Assembly: GCA_038396605.1 (NCBI GenBank)
Contig: CP121690.1
Coordinates: 3,004,356-3,068,355, forward strand
Direction: 5' to 3'
DNA: 64,000 nucleotides
Origin: Eubacteriales bacterium mix99
Lineage (GTDB): Bacteria; Bacillota; Clostridia; Caldicoprobacterales; DTU083
Numbering within the stretch: the stretch's first letter is position 1; every line of letters begins with the position of its first letter. Shown piece after piece: positions 35,361-45,354 of the stretch. The notes beneath the pieces were generated by a model that made no database searches, was not told the origin of the DNA, and saw nothing but the letters and a program-made list of their open reading frames with translations. The translations under genes and the position numbers were made by a program.

Positions 35361-36443
35361 CTATGCCTCCCATGTATACCTGTCCATCAACATCATCATG
35401 ATTTTAAACGTAACGGCATCATGAAAGTTCCGCAGATCCAGGCCCATGATTCTCTGAACCTTATCCAACCGGTAGACCAGAGTATTGCGGTGAATAAACA
35501 ATTGTCTTGCAGTTTCACTCAGGTTCAGGCTGTTTTCGAAAAATTTATTGATCGTCCGAATCATTTCATCGCTCAATAACTTCTTGTATTCCTTGGTAAA
35601 CAGGAATTTACTATAAGTCTCACACAGATTCACAGGGACCTCATAGAGAAATCTCTCAAGCAGCAATGTATTGTACATGTAAACCCGATTGCTGGTGTTG
35701 TATATTTTGCCGACCTCAATGGCCTTTGTTGCTTCGTCATAGGACTCCTGCAGCTGGAAAAGATTCTCCTTAACCTTGCCGATTCCGATATAAGGCTTGC
35801 TGGATATCTCATTTTGAATGCTTTCATCCATGGCTGCCGCCAGCTGCGTCAGATCATCCTCATCCATTTCCTTTGGCACGGCTTTTACCAGGCTGACTGT
35901 CATGCCGTCCACAAGGACAAGGATATCCCCATGATTCCTCGGAAAAGCTTTCAATAACATATGATATACATTATCGGCTTCCATCCCCTCCGTCCGGATA
36001 ATGTATACACACCTTGTCAGCCCCAGTTCCAGCTTATAGTCCCGGATCACTTCCTGAAGCTCCAGCTCACCCAGTTGATTCAAAAGGATCCGCCGCATGA
36101 CTTCTTCCTTGTCCAGCTTCTGAAGCATATTTTTCAGATAGGATTCCATAAGGGATACCATCAGCAGGCAATAATTCCTTATCACCCGGTTGGTCCCTTC
36201 CATGGAAAGAAAATACACCAATGTCTTGTCCACCGTGAATTTCATAAAAGTCCGGTTGTCGTCGATAAAGATGGCCTTATCCTCTTCCTCAACAAATCCC
36301 TTGACGATAAAATTGGTCTCTCCGATCCGTGACTTGTCGCTGCTGGCAACAATCATACCGTTGATATCCAATATATCCGTTTCAACCTGAATACTCCTTA
36401 CCAGTTTATCCAAAATTTTCTGCATTCTTTTTTCAACTAACAT
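35361..36443 (-). CDS. CdaR-family (sugar diacid/PucR-like) transcriptional regulator
   Basis: 360 residues. N-terminal sugar-diacid recognition domain (QVETDILDINGMIVASSDKSRIG), a middle GGDEF-like CdaR segment (GIGKVKENLFQLQESYDEATKAIEVG), and the C-terminal PucR-type HTH (LSETARQLFIHRNTLVYRLDKVQRIMGLDL). AGGTGA lies five bases before the ATG at 36443. Only two bases separate its stop codon from the ftsE TTG, so it is translationally coupled to ftsEX. Regulators of this family usually control carbon-acid use, so linkage to division genes is unexpected, although the gene may be regulating elsewhere. Confidence 0.9.
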   Translation of the reverse strand: MLVEKRMQKILDKLVRSIQVETDILDINGMIVASSDKSRIGETNFIVKGFVEEEDKAIFIDDNRTFMKFTVDKTLVYFLSMEGTNRVIRNYCLLMVSLMESYLKNMLQKLDKEEVMRRILLNQLGELELQEVIRDYKLELGLTRCVYIIRTEGMEADNVYHMLLKAFPRNHGDILVLVDGMTVSLVKAVPKEMDEDDLTQLAAAMDESIQNEISSKPYIGIGKVKENLFQLQESYDEATKAIEVGKIYNTSNRVYMYNTLLLERFLYEVPVNLCETYSKFLFTKEYKKLLSDEMIRTINKFFENSLNLSETARQLFIHRNTLVYRLDKVQRIMGLDLRNFHDAVTFKIMMMLMDRYTWEA

Positions 36444-36548
36444 TCCTATCACCTACTCATTTAAAGTATACATAATTTATTCACGGATTAACAGAAGAAA
36501 TTTTATCCATCCGTTATCTTCTCCAATCCTATGCTTTCTAATATAAAA

Positions 36549-36584
36549 GGCAGAAATACTATCCTTACGAATAATATTTCTGCC
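36549..36584 (-). terminator. Terminator after the MsmX/UgpC-type ATPase gene
   Basis: 10-bp stem GGCAGAAATA/TATTTCTGCC with a 16-base loop. On the minus strand it runs into TTTTATATT, 45 bases after the stop codon. Confidence 0.7.
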
Positions 36585-36628
36585 TGTCAGACAAAAATCC
36601 TTCTTTTTCCCTGAAATTTTATCTTATT

Positions 36629-37744
36629 TTATCGAACCAGGATGCTTTCCTCTGTCTCCTTATCGAAAAAGTGCAAGTGGTTGGAATCCATGGCGATGCG
36701 GATGGTATCCCCCTGTCTTGCAGTGGATCTGGGATCTACCCTTGCGGTAACGTTGTTACCGGCAAGGTTCAGATAAAGATAGGTTTCCGAACCCATAAGC
36801 TCCACAACATCCACATAAGCCTTTACAGTGCTTTCCGTTGAGCTCTGCAGGAAGATTTCCTCATCGTGAAGATCTTCCGGGCGGATGCCCATGACGACTT
36901 CCTTGCCAATATAGGACGGATCCTTGAATTTCTTTACTTTGCCCTCCGGCACCTTTATCCTGTTTTCGTCAAATGTCGCATAAACATCATTGCCTTCCTT
37001 AACAAGAGTGGCAGGAATGAGGTTCATCTGGGGGCTTCCGATGAAACCGCCAACAAACAGATTCACGGGATAATCATACAGATTCTGAGGCGTGTCAACC
37101 TGTTGAATGAATCCATCTTTCATAACAACAATGCGGGTACCCATTGTCATGGCTTCCGTCTGGTCATGGGTAACATAAATGAAGGTTGTCTGCAACCTGT
37201 TGTGGAGCTTGGTAATCTCCGTCCTCATCTGAACTCTCAGCTTTGCATCCAAGTTGGAAAGAGGCTCATCCATCAGGAACACCTTGGGCTCACGGACAAT
37301 GGCACGCCCCAACGCAACTCTCTGTCTTTGCCCGCCGGACAGCGCCTTTGGTTTTCTGTTGAGCAGGTGCTCTATGTCAAGAATCCGTGCTGCTTCCTTT
37401 ACACGGCGGTCAATATCAGCTTTTGGAGTCTTTCGCAGTTTCAAGCCGAAAGCCATGTTGTCGTATACGGTCATATGAGGATACAGAGCATAGTTCTGAA
37501 ACACCATTGCAATGTCCCGGTCTTTGGGAGCGACATCATTCATCAGTTTGTCGCCAATGTACAATTCACCTTCGGTGATCTCTTCCAAACCGGCGACCAT
37601 TCTCAGTGTAGTCGACTTTCCACATCCAGAAGGACCAACCAAAACAATAAACTCTTTATCGGCTATGTCCAGGCTGAAATCGCTGACTGCTGTAACGCCA
37701 CCTTCATAGACCTTATAGATGTTTTTAAGCGTAACACTTGACAT
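36629..37744 (-). CDS. Sugar ABC transporter ATP-binding protein (MsmX/UgpC/MalK type)
   Basis: 371 residues. MalK-class ATPase: Walker A VGPSGCGKSTTLRMVAG, Q-loop VFQNYALYPHMTVYDNM, signature LSGGQRQRVALGRA, Walker B FLMDEPLSNLDAKLR, then the C-terminal regulatory OB domains (TARVDPRSTARQGDTI, ending FFDKETEES). In Firmicutes a single such protein energises many sugar transporters that lack their own ATPase, and the LplB/LplC operon in this window lacks one. GGAGGGG precedes the ATG at 37744. Monocistronic: terminator at 36549-36584 and a possible -10 at 37829-37834. Confidence 0.92.
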   Translation of the reverse strand: MSSVTLKNIYKVYEGGVTAVSDFSLDIADKEFIVLVGPSGCGKSTTLRMVAGLEEITEGELYIGDKLMNDVAPKDRDIAMVFQNYALYPHMTVYDNMAFGLKLRKTPKADIDRRVKEAARILDIEHLLNRKPKALSGGQRQRVALGRAIVREPKVFLMDEPLSNLDAKLRVQMRTEITKLHNRLQTTFIYVTHDQTEAMTMGTRIVVMKDGFIQQVDTPQNLYDYPVNLFVGGFIGSPQMNLIPATLVKEGNDVYATFDENRIKVPEGKVKKFKDPSYIGKEVVMGIRPEDLHDEEIFLQSSTESTVKAYVDVVELMGSETYLYLNLAGNNVTARVDPRSTARQGDTIRIAMDSNHLHFFDKETEESILVR

Positions 37745-38431
37745 TAAAACCCCTCCATAATTGAATTTTCGCACCTGTCGATGCACTTGCGTATTTGGAT
37801 CTTCCGTTCACCCCTCAATACAATCTTTATTATATCCGTACAAGCAGAATCTGGCTATAGCACTTCTTAACAAAAAATTTACACTTTGTTTTGAAGGGGT
37901 TGCATATAACATTTTCTCTATATATCCATATATGGAAGTAAAATGCATACCAGCCTTCTTCGTATTTGCTATTTCTGTATTGCAAAAAATCATTTCACGA
38001 ATATATTTGAAGCATATTCAATAACTTTTCGCAAAGTTCATACTTATTCATACTTACCGCACGATAGCCATCCTCTGTCACATAATTATCCTCGATATCA
38101 GATCCCATAAGGGGCATCCGGGTAATTGATCAATGCATAGAGAAAGCGCAAATCAACCCCGGACAGCAAAGTATGGTAAGGAATCAGGTAAAATGTACTC
38201 AGAAACACGTAAGAGTATTAATGCCACTTTGCGCTGAAAAGCCTTTGGGTCACCTTACCGAAAAGCTTCAAAACCAGATAAAGCTCTCCATTTTCAAGCA
38301 GTTCCCGTGTCGTTACCGGGCGGCCGGCTTACTTTTTGTACTATTGACAAAACAAAATTCCGGGAAAAGGAATCCACTTCTAAAAGCACTCCGGTCCGGA
38401 ATAGAATAAAACAGACATACTACATTGGGCG
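37745..38431. other. 687-bp region without a supported gene
   Basis: Contains the upstream region of the MsmX-type gene (possible minus-strand TATAAT at 37829-37834). At about 37990-38230 the minus strand has two adjacent stop-broken frames, one ending NYPDAPYGI and the next holding DIEDNYVTEDGYRAV; they could be a decayed gene but I do not recognise them. A TTGACA at 38344-38349 has no matching -10. A 78-codon plus-strand frame here has no ribosome binding site. Confidence 0.5.
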
Positions 38432-40003
38432 GTGGCTTTTATTTTGAAAATCAATAGGAAATCATTGCTTTATGGGACTCTGGTACTGACAATCGCCAAT
38501 TTTATAGTCCGGCTGCTGGGTTTCGTCTATCGCATTGTACTCAGCCGGTTGATGGGCCCTCAGGGGATGGGCCTGATGCAGCTGGTTTTCCCTGTATTCC
38601 AGATTGCCATTACCCTGACGACTGCAGGTCTTCCCACCGCAATTTCCCGATTGGTATCTGCAAAAAATGCCAGGGGGGACATCCGGGGAATCCGGCATGT
38701 GGTAAAGACAACCCTTCTGCTGGTTACAGGAGTTTCCATTGTGATTACCATTGCCGCATTGTGCAATTTGGATGGGATCGCAAAAAATATTATCGGAGAT
38801 GAGCGGGCAAGAAGTGCTCTTTTTGTTTTGTTTCCATGCATCACAGTTATTGGGCTGGGATCCTCCCTGAAAGGATTCTTTTATGGCATAAAGGAGATTC
38901 ATCCCCCTGCATTGGCAGAGATCATCGAGCAGCTGACACGAATGGCCCTTGCGCTTTCTCTGCTCTTCCTGTTTGCCTCAGAGGCGAATGACTCCACAAA
39001 GGTTGCGGTTACCATGCTGGGAACGGTCTTTGGCGAACTTGCCAGCCTGCTGTTTCTGCATTACAGATATTATCGGACTTCAAAGGCATTGTATTCTGCC
39101 AGGCAGCCAATTCCAGCCAAACACGAAAAAATCCTTGGGACCATTCTGGCAATTGCCCTGCCGATCACCGCAACCCGCCTGATCAACTCCCTGATGAATG
39201 CCGTCAATTCCATCATGATTCCGCAGCGGCTGACCGCCGGCGGTATGCTCCGGGAAGAAGCAGTGGGAATGTACGGCATACTGTCCGGAATGGTCCTGCC
39301 CATATTGTTCCTGCCTTCTGCCATAACCAATGCCCTTACCGTGGTGATTATTCCCGACCTTTCGGAAAATCTGGCCCTGAAAAACTGGGATGAAATCCGC
39401 AACAAGGTATCCAGGGCAATGCTGATCACCTGTCTGACTGCCTTTCCGTGCACGGCACTGATGGCTTCCCTGGGAAGACCGATCGGGGAAATCCTGTATC
39501 ATCAGCCCATGGCAGGCACCCTTTTGGTTCCCATTTCCTATGCCATTGTATTCCATGCAATTTCGCATACCTGCAGCGGTATTCTGAACGGTCTGGGCAA
39601 GCAGACTCAGGGGGCCGTCCATTTTCTGATCGGAAACATGATCCAGATTCTCTGCAGTTATTTCCTGTTGGCAAACCCGTCCATTCGGGTTTACGGTCTC
39701 TTGATCGGAGTCTTCCTCAATAATGATATCGTCTGCATCTGCAATCTTGTTGCCGTACTGAAAACCACCAGAATGCCATTCCGCTTTCCGGACTGGATTC
39801 TCAAACCCGGCTTTTCTGCCCTTCTGATGGCGCTTGCATGCAGCGCCCTGCATAATAATCTGGGGCGCCTTCACATCCCTGTTCTGACCGATCTGATCCT
39901 GTCCGTCGTGGCTGGCTTTATTACTTTTTTCCTTTCCCTTTGGGCCGTCAGGGGTCTGCCGCCGGAACTTCTGAAGTTTGGAAAGAAAACAGCAGCGGAA
40001 TAA
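38432..40003 (+). CDS. spoVB: SpoVB-type MATE-like flippase (polysaccharide biosynthesis family)
   Basis: 523 residues, about 14 membrane helices. MOP-superfamily lipid flippase: GFVYRIVLSRLMGPQGMGLMQ near residue 30, AGLPTAISRLVSAKNA, GLGSSLKGFFYGIKEIHPPALAEIIEQ, and LGKQTQGAVHFLIG. SpoVB is needed for spore cortex peptidoglycan synthesis, where it is thought to move lipid II; paralogues serve vegetative roles, so the symbol is given with some reserve. The start is a GTG; GGGCGG lies just upstream, and a TTG 12 bases later is possible. An AT-rich hairpin follows the stop before carA. Confidence 0.88.
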   Translation: MAFILKINRKSLLYGTLVLTIANFIVRLLGFVYRIVLSRLMGPQGMGLMQLVFPVFQIAITLTTAGLPTAISRLVSAKNARGDIRGIRHVVKTTLLLVTGVSIVITIAALCNLDGIAKNIIGDERARSALFVLFPCITVIGLGSSLKGFFYGIKEIHPPALAEIIEQLTRMALALSLLFLFASEANDSTKVAVTMLGTVFGELASLLFLHYRYYRTSKALYSARQPIPAKHEKILGTILAIALPITATRLINSLMNAVNSIMIPQRLTAGGMLREEAVGMYGILSGMVLPILFLPSAITNALTVVIIPDLSENLALKNWDEIRNKVSRAMLITCLTAFPCTALMASLGRPIGEILYHQPMAGTLLVPISYAIVFHAISHTCSGILNGLGKQTQGAVHFLIGNMIQILCSYFLLANPSIRVYGLLIGVFLNNDIVCICNLVAVLKTTRMPFRFPDWILKPGFSALLMALACSALHNNLGRLHIPVLTDLILSVVAGFITFFLSLWAVRGLPPELLKFGKKTAAE

Positions 40004-40010
40004 CAAACCG

Positions 40011-40043
40011 TAATGAAAACTAAAAAGTTTTTTGTTTTCATTA
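40011..40043 (+). terminator. AT-rich inverted repeat after spoVB
   Basis: TAATGAAAAC and GTTTTCATTA form a 10-bp stem with a 13-base A/T loop, seven bases past the spoVB stop. The stem is weak and the following tract is only moderately T-rich, so termination is uncertain. Confidence 0.4.
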
Positions 40044-40063
40044 TCTTTGCTTTCATTAAAATG

Positions 40064-40092
40064 TTGAATTAATATGCATATTAATGTATAAT
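40064..40092 (+). promoter_or_regulatory. Promoter of the carA-carB-argF operon
   Basis: TTGAAT (40064-40069), 17-base spacer, TATAAT (40087-40092). The leader before carA is about 45 bases; there is no T-box or other obvious RNA switch in it. Confidence 0.7.
40068..40085. promoter_or_regulatory. 18-bp perfect palindrome in the car promoter, putative ArgR box
   Basis: ATTAATATGCATATTAAT is perfectly palindromic and fills the spacer between -35 and -10. Overlapping sequences (TGAATTAATATGCA and TGCATATTAATGTA) each resemble the AT-rich ARG-box consensus with flanking TG/CA. With carA, carB and argF downstream, ArgR/AhrC is the likely ligand. Confidence 0.6.
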
Positions 40093-40144
40093 TATAGAAT
40101 GATACAAAGAAATCCTCCATCCGGAAAGAAAAGAGAGAGCGCAA

Positions 40145-41227
40145 ATGAAGACGTTGCTTGTTTTGGAAGACGGAACCTATTATGTGGGAAAATCATTCGG
40201 AGAACGGTCCGGGACATGCGGTGAAGTGGTATTCAACACCTGTATGACCGGCTATCAGGAGATCCTGACGGATCCTTCCTATCAAGGTCAAATCGTTGTT
40301 ATGACATATCCGCTGATCGGCAATTACGGATTTAATTTTGAAGATAATGAATCCTTCCAACCTCATATTCAGGGTTTTGTGGTAAGGGAACTCTGCGATA
40401 TGCCCAGCAACTGGCGAAATACTGGAAATCCCGATCAGTTCTTTCGCAAGAACCACATTGTTGGTCTGTGCGATATTGACACCCGGCATCTGACGCAGCA
40501 TATCCGGGATTTCGGAAGCATGGCAGGAGTCATCAGCAGCGAAGAGGACGACAGTCCCGGAAACATCAGGATGCTTGCAGCAAAGGCCCGTGAGACAGTG
40601 GCCGGACAGAAGGATCTGGTCTCCCGGGTCAGTACCGGAACAGGGCGCCACTATGCAGGAAACGGATTAAGAATTGTTATTCTTGATTTGGGCGTCAAGG
40701 AAAATATTATACGATTTTTAGAAAATACGGGATGCGATATCAGTGTCGTACCCGCTGCTACGTCATGGAACAGTATCCTGTCCCTGAAGCCTGACGGAAT
40801 ATTGATTTCCAATGGCCCCGGCGACCCTATGGAAATTCCGTATGTTGTGGAAACCGTCCGTTCGCTGATCGGAAAAAAACCGATTCTGGGCATCTGCCTG
40901 GGGCATCAGGTATTGGGCCTGGCATTGGGAGGAAAGACCTATAAACTCAAATTCGGACATCACGGAGGAAATCAACCGGTTAAAAGCCTCAGGGAAAACC
41001 GGATCCACATCACCTCACAGAATCACAATTATGCCCTGCGGGAGGACTTTTCACAGGATGTGGAGATCACCCACATCAACCTCAATGATGGAACGGTGGA
41101 AGGGTTTTCCTGCAAAAAATATCCCGCCATCGGCATCCAGTTTCATCCGGAAGCTTCGCCGGGTCCATCGGATTCCAATAAAATATTTGATAAGTTCCTG
41201 CAGTTGGTTTCAGACGCCTGCTGCTGA
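40145..41227 (+). CDS. carA: Carbamoyl-phosphate synthase small subunit
   Basis: 360 residues, normal length. Glutaminase subunit that supplies ammonia to CarB. N-terminal domain with GEVVFNTCMTGYQEILTDPSY; class I amidotransferase domain with the nucleophile Cys251 in LGICLGHQ and His/Glu in IQFHPEASPGP. GLCDIDTRHLTQHIRDFGSMAGVI is also typical. First gene of carA-carB-argF, indicating synthesis of carbamoyl phosphate for arginine. The putative ArgR palindrome in its promoter supports repression by arginine. The 135-base gap to carB holds a small GCGGC/GCCGC hairpin. Confidence 0.97.
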   Translation: MKTLLVLEDGTYYVGKSFGERSGTCGEVVFNTCMTGYQEILTDPSYQGQIVVMTYPLIGNYGFNFEDNESFQPHIQGFVVRELCDMPSNWRNTGNPDQFFRKNHIVGLCDIDTRHLTQHIRDFGSMAGVISSEEDDSPGNIRMLAAKARETVAGQKDLVSRVSTGTGRHYAGNGLRIVILDLGVKENIIRFLENTGCDISVVPAATSWNSILSLKPDGILISNGPGDPMEIPYVVETVRSLIGKKPILGICLGHQVLGLALGGKTYKLKFGHHGGNQPVKSLRENRIHITSQNHNYALREDFSQDVEITHINLNDGTVEGFSCKKYPAIGIQFHPEASPGPSDSNKIFDKFLQLVSDACC

Positions 41228-41362
41228 GACGGATGTCTGATCCTGCCATCACCTCCGGATACCGTATCGATACCCGGTTTGAAACAATAAACATGGATAC
41301 CCCGCGGCTGAATTGCCGCATTGGCCGTAAATCTGCAGTAGCAAAAAGGAGTAATGAATTCC

Positions 41363-44260
41363 ATGCCGAAAAGACATGATATCAATAAAGTACTGGTCAT
41401 TGGCTCCGGCCCTATCGTCATTGGACAGGCAGCCGAATTCGACTATTCCGGTACCCAGGCCTGCAAGGCTCTTCGGGAGGAAGACATCGAAGTGGTGCTG
41501 GTAAACAGCAATCCCGCCACCATCATGACCGACCCGGACATGGCCGATAAAGTTTACATCGAACCCATCACCCTGGAAATGATGATCCGGATCCTCCGCA
41601 GGGAACTCCCGGATGGCATTCTGCCGACACTGGGCGGGCAGACCGGTCTGAATATGGCCGTAAAGCTTTCGGAGAGCGGGATTCTGGAAGAGCTGGGCAT
41701 TGAACTGCTGGGGACTTCCCTGGACTCCATCCGGAAAGCGGAAGACAGGGGACGGTTCAAAAAAGCCATGGAGGAAATCCATGAAGAAGTAGCACAAAGT
41801 ATCATTGCCACCTCCTGGGAAGAGGCAGAAACTTTTGCCATCGGATCAGGATTTCCCGTCATCATCCGGCCAGCCTATACCCTGGGTGGCACCGGAGGCG
41901 GCATCGCCCATGATATGGAGGAATGCAGATCCATTGTGGCAAAAGGCCTGAAGAACAGCATGATTCATCAGGTCCTGCTGGAGCAGAGCGTTGCGGGCTG
42001 GAAGGAAATCGAGTATGAAGTGATCCGGGACAATGCGGACAACTGTATTGTTGTGTGCAATATGGAAAATTTTGATCCTGTGGGCATCCATACCGGGGAC
42101 AGTATTGTAACGGCTCCCAGTCAGACCCTTTCCAACCGGGAATATCAGATGCTGCGTACCGCTTCCATCCGGATCATACGCGCCCTCAGGATCCGGGGCG
42201 GCTGCAACATCCAGTTTGCATTGAATCCCTTCAGCTACGAATATGTGGTTATCGAAGTAAATCCCAGGGTAAGCCGGTCCAGCGCACTGGCATCCAAAGC
42301 CACCGGTTACCCCATCGCGAGGGTAGCCAGTAAAATCGCCGTGGGGCTGAATCTGGACGAAATTAAAAATCCCGTGACCGGAAACACATGTGCCTGCTTT
42401 GAACCGGCACTGGATTATGTGGTAACCAAGGTGCCAAGATGGCCTTTTGATAAATTCATCACCGCCGACCGCACCCTGGGAACCCAAATGAAAGCCACCG
42501 GAGAAGTCATGGCCATCGGTCGGACTTTTGAGGAATCCCTGCTGAAGGCGATCGATTCCCTGGATATCCGGCTGAACTATCATCTGGGCATGAAGGAAAT
42601 CGCCACCTGGAGCGGCGGGGACATCCGGAATTCCCTGAAAAATCCCGACGACGAAAGGATATTTGTAGTTTCCGAAGCATTGAACCGCGGATACAGCATC
42701 GATGAAATATATGACATGACAAAAATTGACCGGTTCTTCCTCAAAAAGCTGAAAAACATAAGCGGCATCGGCCGGAAAATCCGAGTCCTGTCCCAAAAGA
42801 ATCTTACAAAAGAGATCCTGTATGACTGTAAAAAATATGGATTCGGAGATTCGTATATCGCCGAGCTGATCGGCACCCATGGAAATGAAATCCGAAATCT
42901 TCGGAAGAAATGGAATCTGAAGCCTTCCTACAAAATGGTGGATACCTGCGCAGGAGAGTTTGAAGCGGTCACCCCCTACTACTATTCCAGCTATGACCGG
43001 TACGATGATGTCCGTCCCTCAGACAATACAAAGGTCATTGTACTGGGATCCGGACCCATCCGCATCGGACAGGGAATCGAATTCGATTACTGCAGTGTCC
43101 ATTGCGTCAAAACCTTGCAGAAGCTGGGACTGGAAGCCATCATCATCAACAGCAATCCGGAAACGGTCAGCACGGATTTTGACACTTCGGACGTTCTCTA
43201 TTTCGAGCCCCTGACCCTGGAATGTGTGCTGGATATCATCGAAAAGGAAAAGCCCCTGGGTGTCGTTGTCCAGTTCGGCGGTCAGACTGCACTGAATCTG
43301 GCAGAACCTTTGCGGAAGAACGGTGTCAACATTCTGGGTACCTCGGTGGAGGACATCGACAAGGCGGAAGACCGGAATAAATTCCTGCAGGTCCTCCATT
43401 CCCTGGATATCCCCCTGCCAACCGGCAGTACGGCCTTTACTTTGGAGGAATCCCTGAAGATTGCCCACTCCATCGGTTATCCCGTCCTCGTCCGCCCTTC
43501 CTATGTGCTGGGCGGCAGGGCAATGCAAATTGTTTACAGTGACAGGGAACTGGAGGAATATATGGCTGCCGCTGTCCAGGCCGCGCAGAATCATACGATT
43601 CTTATCGACAAGTATATTGTCGGCAGAGAAGTGGAGGTGGATGCCGTCAGCGACGGAAAGGATGTGGTGATCCCTGGTATCATGGAACTCATCGAACGGG
43701 CCGGTGTCCACTCCGGAGACAGCTTTTCCGTTTATCCTCCATGGAACCTCTCCCCTGCCGTCCGCAGGCAGATCGTGGATACCTGCATCCGGATCGGAAA
43801 AGAGCTCCGCATCAAGGGACTGTTCAACATCCAATTTGTGATTGATCCGGAAGATCATCTCCTCGTGCTGGAGGCCAATCTCCGGGCAAGCCGGACCGTA
43901 CCGGTCCTGAGCAAGATAACCGGTGTCCCCATGGTGGACCTGGCAACCCGAATCATGCTTGGAACCTCCCTTGCCGATCTGGGCTACCGGACAGGCCTGA
44001 TCCCGGAATCCCCGTTGGTCACCGTAAAGGCTCCCGTCTTCTCCTTTTCCAGGATGACCACCGTGGATCCCTTTCTGGGACCGGAGATGAAGTCCACCGG
44101 TGAAGTAATGGGGACGGACACCTCCTGTATCCGGGCCCTGACCAAAGCAATGCTCGCTTCCAGCATGAAGATCCCCGATCGGGGAAATACCGGGAAAACA
44201 GCCGTAAACGGCAGCGTGTACGATAAAACAACCGAATTCATAATAGCAAGGAAAGGATGA
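41363..44260 (+). CDS. carB: Carbamoyl-phosphate synthase large subunit lacking the allosteric domain
   Basis: 965 residues against about 1070 in most CarB. Two ATP-grasp halves are intact: [21 protein letters not shown] and [21 protein letters not shown], with [15 protein letters not shown]-like (here [17 protein letters not shown]) and [20 protein letters not shown]. After [25 protein letters not shown] only about 30 residues remain, so the C-terminal MGS-like domain that binds UMP, IMP and ornithine is missing. The stop overlaps argF by ATGA, so this is a natural gene end rather than a frameshift. Start chosen at 41363 ([14 protein letters not shown], as in relatives); an ATG nine bases upstream is too close to AAGGAG. 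Confidence 0.95.
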   Translation: MPKRHDINKVLVIGSGPIVIGQAAEFDYSGTQACKALREEDIEVVLVNSNPATIMTDPDMADKVYIEPITLEMMIRILRRELPDGILPTLGGQTGLNMAVKLSESGILEELGIELLGTSLDSIRKAEDRGRFKKAMEEIHEEVAQSIIATSWEEAETFAIGSGFPVIIRPAYTLGGTGGGIAHDMEECRSIVAKGLKNSMIHQVLLEQSVAGWKEIEYEVIRDNADNCIVVCNMENFDPVGIHTGDSIVTAPSQTLSNREYQMLRTASIRIIRALRIRGGCNIQFALNPFSYEYVVIEVNPRVSRSSALASKATGYPIARVASKIAVGLNLDEIKNPVTGNTCACFEPALDYVVTKVPRWPFDKFITADRTLGTQMKATGEVMAIGRTFEESLLKAIDSLDIRLNYHLGMKEIATWSGGDIRNSLKNPDDERIFVVSEALNRGYSIDEIYDMTKIDRFFLKKLKNISGIGRKIRVLSQKNLTKEILYDCKKYGFGDSYIAELIGTHGNEIRNLRKKWNLKPSYKMVDTCAGEFEAVTPYYYSSYDRYDDVRPSDNTKVIVLGSGPIRIGQGIEFDYCSVHCVKTLQKLGLEAIIINSNPETVSTDFDTSDVLYFEPLTLECVLDIIEKEKPLGVVVQFGGQTALNLAEPLRKNGVNILGTSVEDIDKAEDRNKFLQVLHSLDIPLPTGSTAFTLEESLKIAHSIGYPVLVRPSYVLGGRAMQIVYSDRELEEYMAAAVQAAQNHTILIDKYIVGREVEVDAVSDGKDVVIPGIMELIERAGVHSGDSFSVYPPWNLSPAVRRQIVDTCIRIGKELRIKGLFNIQFVIDPEDHLLVLEANLRASRTVPVLSKITGVPMVDLATRIMLGTSLADLGYRTGLIPESPLVTVKAPVFSFSRMTTVDPFLGPEMKSTGEVMGTDTSCIRALTKAMLASSMKIPDRGNTGKTAVNGSVYDKTTEFIIARKG

Positions 44261-45222
44261 AATCAATGGATCTGTATCCTTATAAACCGGAAAAGCCCTT
44301 TGGGCAGAAGCATCTGTTGGGGCTTCAGTCCTACAGTTCAGACGAGATATTTCAAATTCTCTCCCTGGCGCTCCAACTGAAAGAGCAGCGCAGGAACCGC
44401 ATTGCCCATCCTCTGCTGAAGGGAAAGACACTGGCCATGATCTTTACCAAATCCTCCACCCGCACCAGAGTCTCCTTTGAGGTGGGAATGTATCAGCTGG
44501 GAGGTTCGGCTCTGTTCCTCAGTTCCGATGATATTCAGCTCGGCCGGGGAGAAACCATAGAAGATACCGCAAAGGTTCTTTCCCGATATGTGGACGGCAT
44601 CATGATCCGGACCTATCGGCAACGTGATGTGGAAGATCTGGCTAAGTACGGCACCGTCCCCGTCATCAATGCACTGACCGATTTACTGCACCCCTGCCAG
44701 ATTCTGGCGGACCTGATGACAATCTATGAAAAGAAATCCACCCTGCAGGGTCTGAAGCTCGCCTTTATCGGCGACGGGAACAATGTGGCCCATTCCCTGC
44801 TGATCGGCTGCTCCAAAGTGGGAATGGATATCTCCGTAGGCTGCCCCGCCGGTTATGAGCCAAAGTCGGAAATCGTGGAAACAACAAAGAAAAACGCGTT
44901 CATTGCCGGCTCTTCGGTGCAAATCACCCACAGTCCACAGGAAGCCATTGCAAATGCGAATGCAGTCTATACCGACGTTTGGTCCAGTATGGGAAAAGAG
45001 GCGGAAAGCAGCGAAAGGATTAAGTCGTTTTCCCCCTATCAGGTAAACTCTGCCCTCTTTGCCCTTGCCAAACACGATGCTGTCTTTTTGCATTGCCTGC
45101 CTGCCCACCGGGGGGAGGAGGTCACCACCGAAATCATTGATGGGCCTCATTCCATCGTATTTGACGAGGCGGAAAACCGCTTGCACACGCACAAAGCCAT
45201 TATGGCTCTGCTGATGAAATAG
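44257..45222 (+). CDS. argF: Ornithine carbamoyltransferase
   Basis: 321 residues. Joins carbamoyl phosphate to ornithine giving citrulline. Carbamoyl-phosphate site [11 protein letters not shown] near residue 67, HPCQILADL, and the ornithine site [13 protein letters not shown]. Overlaps the carB stop codon by four bases (ATGA), showing translational coupling; an ATG at 44266 with AAAGGA eight bases upstream is an equally good start. With carA and carB it makes an arginine-dedicated pair of steps; the rest of the arginine pathway is not in the window. Confidence 0.97.
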   Translation: MKSMDLYPYKPEKPFGQKHLLGLQSYSSDEIFQILSLALQLKEQRRNRIAHPLLKGKTLAMIFTKSSTRTRVSFEVGMYQLGGSALFLSSDDIQLGRGETIEDTAKVLSRYVDGIMIRTYRQRDVEDLAKYGTVPVINALTDLLHPCQILADLMTIYEKKSTLQGLKLAFIGDGNNVAHSLLIGCSKVGMDISVGCPAGYEPKSEIVETTKKNAFIAGSSVQITHSPQEAIANANAVYTDVWSSMGKEAESSERIKSFSPYQVNSALFALAKHDAVFLHCLPAHRGEEVTTEIIDGPHSIVFDEAENRLHTHKAIMALLMK

Positions 45223-45297
45223 AAGAGGACGCGACCCATGAACCTGGTGATCCGAAAAGCGAACCCGGAAGATATTCATAAAAATCTGCCAGGGATA

Positions 45298-45326
45298 TTG
45301 ACAATTCCTACTCTTTCCTATATTAT
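45298..45326 (+). promoter_or_regulatory. Promoter of the XRE regulator operon
   Basis: TTGACA (45298-45303), 17-base spacer, TATTAT (45321-45326): near consensus. It supports initiation of translation at 45382 rather than 45238. Confidence 0.7.
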
Positions 45327-45354
45327 GAAGCTAGCCTCACATGAAGTTGGCTTC
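45327..45354. promoter_or_regulatory. Inverted repeat at the XRE transcription start, putative autoregulatory operator
   Basis: GAAGCTAGCC and GTTGGCTTC face each other across the expected transcription start immediately after the -10. Imperfect arms with GAAGC/GCTTC ends. Position suits binding by the XRE protein encoded next. Confidence 0.5.

Noticed and set aside
38173-38409. 78-codon plus-strand gene upstream of spoVB
   Set aside because: No ribosome site and no recognisable composition or motif.
38399-38420. SigE promoter (CATACTACA) for spoVB
   Set aside because: The -10-like sequence lies only about 12 bases before the start codon, leaving no room for a leader and ribosome site.
39080-40144. 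354-codon minus-strand open frame
   Set aside because: Antisense to spoVB, which has clear family motifs and helices.
40093-40144. T-box or other riboswitch leader for carA
   Set aside because: The leader is only about 45 bases and has no T-box sequence or stable fold.
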